This document shows positions 13,330-15,894 of a stretch of 15,894 nt of DNA, in pieces. Under the pieces are notes generated by a model. It saw nothing but the letters and a program-made list of their open reading frames with translations. It was not told where the DNA came from and did not search any database. This DNA comes from a bacterium (GTDB lineage: Bacteria > CLD3 > SB21). The stretch lies in contig JABWCP010000043.1 of NCBI GenBank assembly GCA_013360215.1, forward strand, positions 1 to 15,894, given 5' to 3'. The translations under genes were made by a program, and so were the position numbers. The first letter of the stretch is position 1. The number at the start of each line of letters is the position of its first letter.

Positions 13330-15369
13330 CTACCAGATGCTGACCCGTTCGTTTTCGGGTCTGTACATCGCGTCGCCGGGCTTGATACCAAAAACTTCGT
13401 AAAACTTGACATTATTGGAAAGGGGACCGATGACGCGGTGCTGTGCCGGTGCGTGTACGTCGGACATGATGCGGCTGGCGAGCATTTCCGGGCGCATCTG
13501 GATCATCCATGCGTACGCGTACGCGAGGAAATACCTTTCGTCGGGCGTCAGACCGGCTACTTTTTGATTGTTTTTGTATTGGGCAGAGCGTTTGAAAGCA
13601 TCGTAGCCCAGTTCTACGCCGCCGAGATCGGCGATGTTTTCGCCCAGCGTCGCTTCGCCGCGCAGGTGCATGCTGTCGAGCACCACGTAGTTATTAAACT
13701 GCGTCACCAGCATTTTGGTTTTGGCTTCAAAACGGGCGCGGTCTTCTTTGGTCCACCAGTTATTCAGTTTGCCCGTTTCGTCGTATTGGCTGCCCTGATC
13801 ATCGAAGCCGTGTATGATCTCATGACCAAACGTGCTGCCGCCGATAATACCGTATAAGATCGCATCGTCGGGCATCGTTTTACCAAAACCCGGGACGATG
13901 ATATTGGCGGCGGGTACCACGATTTCGTTATTGGTCGGATCGTAATACGCATTATACGTTTGCGGGGTGATATTCCACTCCGTGCGATCTACGGGTTTAC
14001 CGTATTTGCCGATCATGAAGTCAAATTCATACACATTGGCGCGCATCACATTGGCAACATAGGTGTCCCGTTCGACGGACAGACGGCTGTAGTCGCGCCA
14101 TTGGTCGGGGTGTCCGACTTTCATCGCCATCGTTTGCAGTTTGAGCAAAGCGCGCTCACGTGTCGCGTCACTCATCCAGCTTACTTTTTCGATACGTTCG
14201 CGGCATACGTCGCGGATATTATTTCCGATTTCGAGTAATTTTTCTTTGGTACCCTTGGGTAGATATTCCTCTACATAGACCTGGCCGATGACTTCACCCA
14301 AAGCGCGATTGGTGCGTTCGACGACGCGTTTCCAGCGCGGTTTCATTTGTTTGACGCCGTACAGGGTCTTGGAATAAAAATTAAAATTTTCGTCCACCAG
14401 CGCTTGATTGAGGTAAGCGGCATACGTGCCGATCACACTCCACCGCAGATAGGCTTTCCATGCGTCCAGAGAAGTATTTTTGACGGCGTTTTCCACTTCT
14501 TTAAAAAATTCCGGTTGTCCTACGATCACGGAATCTACGTTTTTCAGGCCGGTGTTTTGGAAAAAGACATTCCAGTCAAACGACGGGGTGAGTTTGGAAA
14601 GTTCGGCGACACTCATTTTGTTATAGTTGGCATACGGATCGCGCAGGCCTTCGAGCGTACGGCTGGCTTTGGCTAAGTTTTTTTCCAAAGCGAAAATATG
14701 ATCGGCGAAAGCGCGCGCTTGGTCGGGCGTTTCTCCGATGATTTCAAAATTGCGAAACAAATGTTTTTGATACGCTGCACGAATGCCGGTGGTGCGTTCG
14801 TCGTTTTTGAAATAATAGTCACGATCCGGCAAACCCAGTCCGCCTTGATTGAGCGCGACGGCGTATTCGGTCGGTTTTTTATCGTCTTTGTAGATATTAA
14901 ATGAAAAAATCGGATCGCCGTTGATCTGATGCAGGCGTGCGGCTACCGCAGCCAAGTCGCTCATGGACTTCATGGCGTCAATGCGATCCAGTTCCGATTT
15001 TAAGGGCGTGATACCGGCTTTTTCCGATGCGGCGCTATCCATACCGCTGGCGTAAAAATCACCGATTTTCTGTTTATTGCTGCCTTTGGGCGCTTTGGCT
15101 TCTTGCGCGGATTTTTCGCAGATCTCCCGTACGGCGGTGCGTGTCTCTTCGCCGATCGTCAGCCACAATCCGTTGGAGGATTCCGACTCAGGAATAGGAT
15201 TGCGTTTGAACCAGCCGCCATTGGCATGCAGGAAAAAATCTTGGCCGGGGGTGACCGAGCTGTCGCGGTTATTTACCAGCGGATCGGGGAGTGTTTCGAC
15301 GTTTTGGGGTGCACAACCCAGATACATAACCGTGCAGACTATCGCAATAAAAAAACATGAACGTAACAT
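13330..15369 (-). CDS. M13-family zinc metallopeptidase, lipoprotein (neprilysin/PepO-like)
   Basis: The 679-residue protein starts at ATG 15369. An ATG at 15411 would add 14 charged residues in front of the signal peptide, so the shorter form is preferred. MLRSCFFIAIVCTVMYLGC ends in a lipobox with Cys19, so it should be anchored in a membrane facing the periplasm or outside. Residues ~45-440 form the M13 N-terminal domain and the rest the catalytic domain. NAYYDP precedes the zinc site; HEIIH is at 516-520 with zinc ligands His516 and His520 and base Glu517. The third ligand is Glu577 in GENIADLGG with Asp581. HAPAQHR at 639-645 is the substrate-side motif. The chain ends VSIW where most members have CxxW, so that Cys is missing. 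These enzymes cleave oligopeptides. The gene is monocistronic, with AAAGG upstream of the start. Confidence 0.95.
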   Translation of the reverse strand: MLRSCFFIAIVCTVMYLGCAPQNVETLPDPLVNNRDSSVTPGQDFFLHANGGWFKRNPIPESESSNGLWLTIGEETRTAVREICEKSAQEAKAPKGSNKQKIGDFYASGMDSAASEKAGITPLKSELDRIDAMKSMSDLAAVAARLHQINGDPIFSFNIYKDDKKPTEYAVALNQGGLGLPDRDYYFKNDERTTGIRAAYQKHLFRNFEIIGETPDQARAFADHIFALEKNLAKASRTLEGLRDPYANYNKMSVAELSKLTPSFDWNVFFQNTGLKNVDSVIVGQPEFFKEVENAVKNTSLDAWKAYLRWSVIGTYAAYLNQALVDENFNFYSKTLYGVKQMKPRWKRVVERTNRALGEVIGQVYVEEYLPKGTKEKLLEIGNNIRDVCRERIEKVSWMSDATRERALLKLQTMAMKVGHPDQWRDYSRLSVERDTYVANVMRANVYEFDFMIGKYGKPVDRTEWNITPQTYNAYYDPTNNEIVVPAANIIVPGFGKTMPDDAILYGIIGGSTFGHEIIHGFDDQGSQYDETGKLNNWWTKEDRARFEAKTKMLVTQFNNYVVLDSMHLRGEATLGENIADLGGVELGYDAFKRSAQYKNNQKVAGLTPDERYFLAYAYAWMIQMRPEMLASRIMSDVHAPAQHRVIGPLSNNVKFYEVFGIKPGDAMYRPENERVSIW

Positions 15370-15635
15370 GGTAAAGGGTGCCTTTCTGTATTCAGTATGC
15401 TTACAACGCATAAAAATTAACAGGTTTTAGTAATAAATCAATCCGTATTACGAGGATTAGCGGTCTATCATAAAAATCGAAAAAAGATACGCAAAGCCGA
15501 AGTAAAGGTTACAGGATGTATCGGCTCAGAGCATAGAGGATTAGCCGGAGCGGCTTGTGAATATTTAGTACCCCAAAATGCTAAACGTGCGGTGATAAAC
15601 GGTAAAATCAAAAAAAACGAGGATGGGGCAAATAT

Positions 15636-15676
15636 TGTCAAAAATTGACAGAAAAGAGCCGTCAGCTGACTATAAA
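15636..15676 (+). promoter_or_regulatory. Putative ssb promoter with two dyad symmetries
   Basis: TGTCA-AAAAT-TGACA (15636-15650) is a perfect dyad that also supplies a TTGACA -35-like box. GTCAGCTGAC (15661-15670) is a perfect 10-bp palindrome directly before TATAAA (15671-15676). The 20-base spacing is longer than the usual 17, so the boxes may be an operator rather than a standard promoter. A repressor site, for example for DNA-damage control of ssb, is possible. Confidence 0.35.
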
Positions 15677-15754
15677 TTGATCATGTTACGATGATGGAAA
15701 TGATACAAAAAATGAAACGAAAAAGAATTTACTAATAACACATAAAAACAAAAC

Positions 15755-15760
15755 AAGGAG
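15755..15760 (+). promoter_or_regulatory. Strong ribosome-binding site of the right-hand ssb
   Basis: AAGGAG lies 8 bases before the ATG at 15769. It is clearer than most ribosome-binding sites in this window and fixes the start of this ssb copy. Confidence 0.8.
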
Positions 15761-15768
15761 AACAAGTC

Positions 15769-15894
15769 ATGAACAAAGGAAGTCTGAATCGCGCCGTATT
15801 GATCGGTCGTCTGGGCCGTGATCCGCAGGTACGCTATACGCCTACGGGAACGCCGATCACGTCGTTTAGCGTAGCGACGACGCAGGTATTTAAA
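15769..15894 (+). CDS. ssb: Single-stranded DNA-binding protein, N-terminal part (3' end outside window)
   Basis: The 42 codons visible read MNKGSLNRAVLIGRLGRDPQ, then VRYTPTGTPITSFSVATTQV and FK. This is the classic beginning of the SSB OB-fold, with the conserved N-R-A-V-L-I-G-R-L-G-R-D-P and the strand containing T-S-F-S-V-A-T. The gene runs off the right edge in frame. AAGGAG and a dyad-rich upstream region support the start. Together with the C-terminal SSB piece at 1-280 it would make about 160 residues if a missing segment of roughly 25-30 residues were added, a normal SSB length. This piece could be the same gene seen from both sides of a circle, or one of two copies. Confidence 0.95.
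   Translation, partial: MNKGSLNRAVLIGRLGRDPQVRYTPTGTPITSFSVATTQVFK

Larger units (their letters stand above)
15370..15768. other. Gene-free spacer between divergent peptidase and ssb genes
   Basis: This 399-base spacer must hold the promoters of both genes. A stop-free plus-strand frame at 15421-15651 (76 codons, with VINQSVLRGLAVYHKNRKK and GSEHRGLAGAACEYL) has no ATG, GTG or TTG near its start and matches no family I know. It may be a decayed remnant or chance. GAGGATTAGC occurs twice, at 15452 and 15536. The ssb control region is listed separately. Confidence 0.5.

Noticed and set aside
13438-13857. Plus-strand frame of 139 codons opposite the peptidase gene
   Set aside because: Antisense shadow of the conserved M13 catalytic domain, created by its codon usage.
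15421-15651. Stop-free plus-strand frame of 76 codons upstream of ssb
   Set aside because: No usable start codon near its beginning, no known family, and it sits where promoters of two divergent genes must be. Kept only as a note in the spacer entry.

Overview
This window reads as chromosomal DNA from a bacterium of the FCB group (Bacteroidota/Ignavibacteria-like). That placement is low-confidence and rests on gene families, short intergenic spacers and a possible -7/-33-type promoter in front of hsdM. Every complete gene is on the minus strand. The plus strand carries only two pieces of single-stranded DNA-binding protein (ssb), one at each edge: a C-terminal half at 1-280 and an N-terminal 42 codons at 15769-15894.

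Layout. Positions 526-4698 hold single genes: a BRO-N-like/Fic fusion, a VOC (PhnB-like) protein, a small KOW protein, a fused-chain iron-sulfur L-serine dehydratase, and an exported NTF2/SnoaL-like protein. Positions 4884-12036 hold a type I restriction-modification operon, transcribed hsdM > GIY-YIG > 43-codon ORF > hsdS > AlbA_2/GHKL ATPase > repeat-coding ORF > hsdR > 27-codon ORF. Most junctions are ATGA, GTGA or TAATG overlaps, which supports translational coupling and makes the small ORFs more credible. Positions 12107-12937 hold a frameshifted gene of unknown function bracketed by 10-bp inverted repeats and hairpins, like a gene cassette. Positions 13330-15369 encode an M13 zinc metallopeptidase lipoprotein.

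How the genes work together. HsdM and HsdS would form the methyltransferase, and HsdR adds the ATP-driven translocase/nuclease. The HsdS subunit is unusual: its two target-recognition domains are about 81% identical over 129 ungapped residues, which predicts recognition of a palindromic split site. The region from 6.9 to 13.3 kb is sprinkled with nine copies of a small palindromic element (core TTCGA...CTCA or its complement). Two of these form a REPIN-like pair, and most lie inside coding sequence where they are read in frame as short peptides. The hsd region looks AT-richer than sdaA or the peptidase gene, consistent with acquisition by transfer.

The best candidates for something undescribed are the twin-TRD HsdS, the two small ORFs embedded in the hsd operon (one contains the REPIN, the other encodes 11-residue repeats), and the cassette-like boundaries on both sides of the operon.
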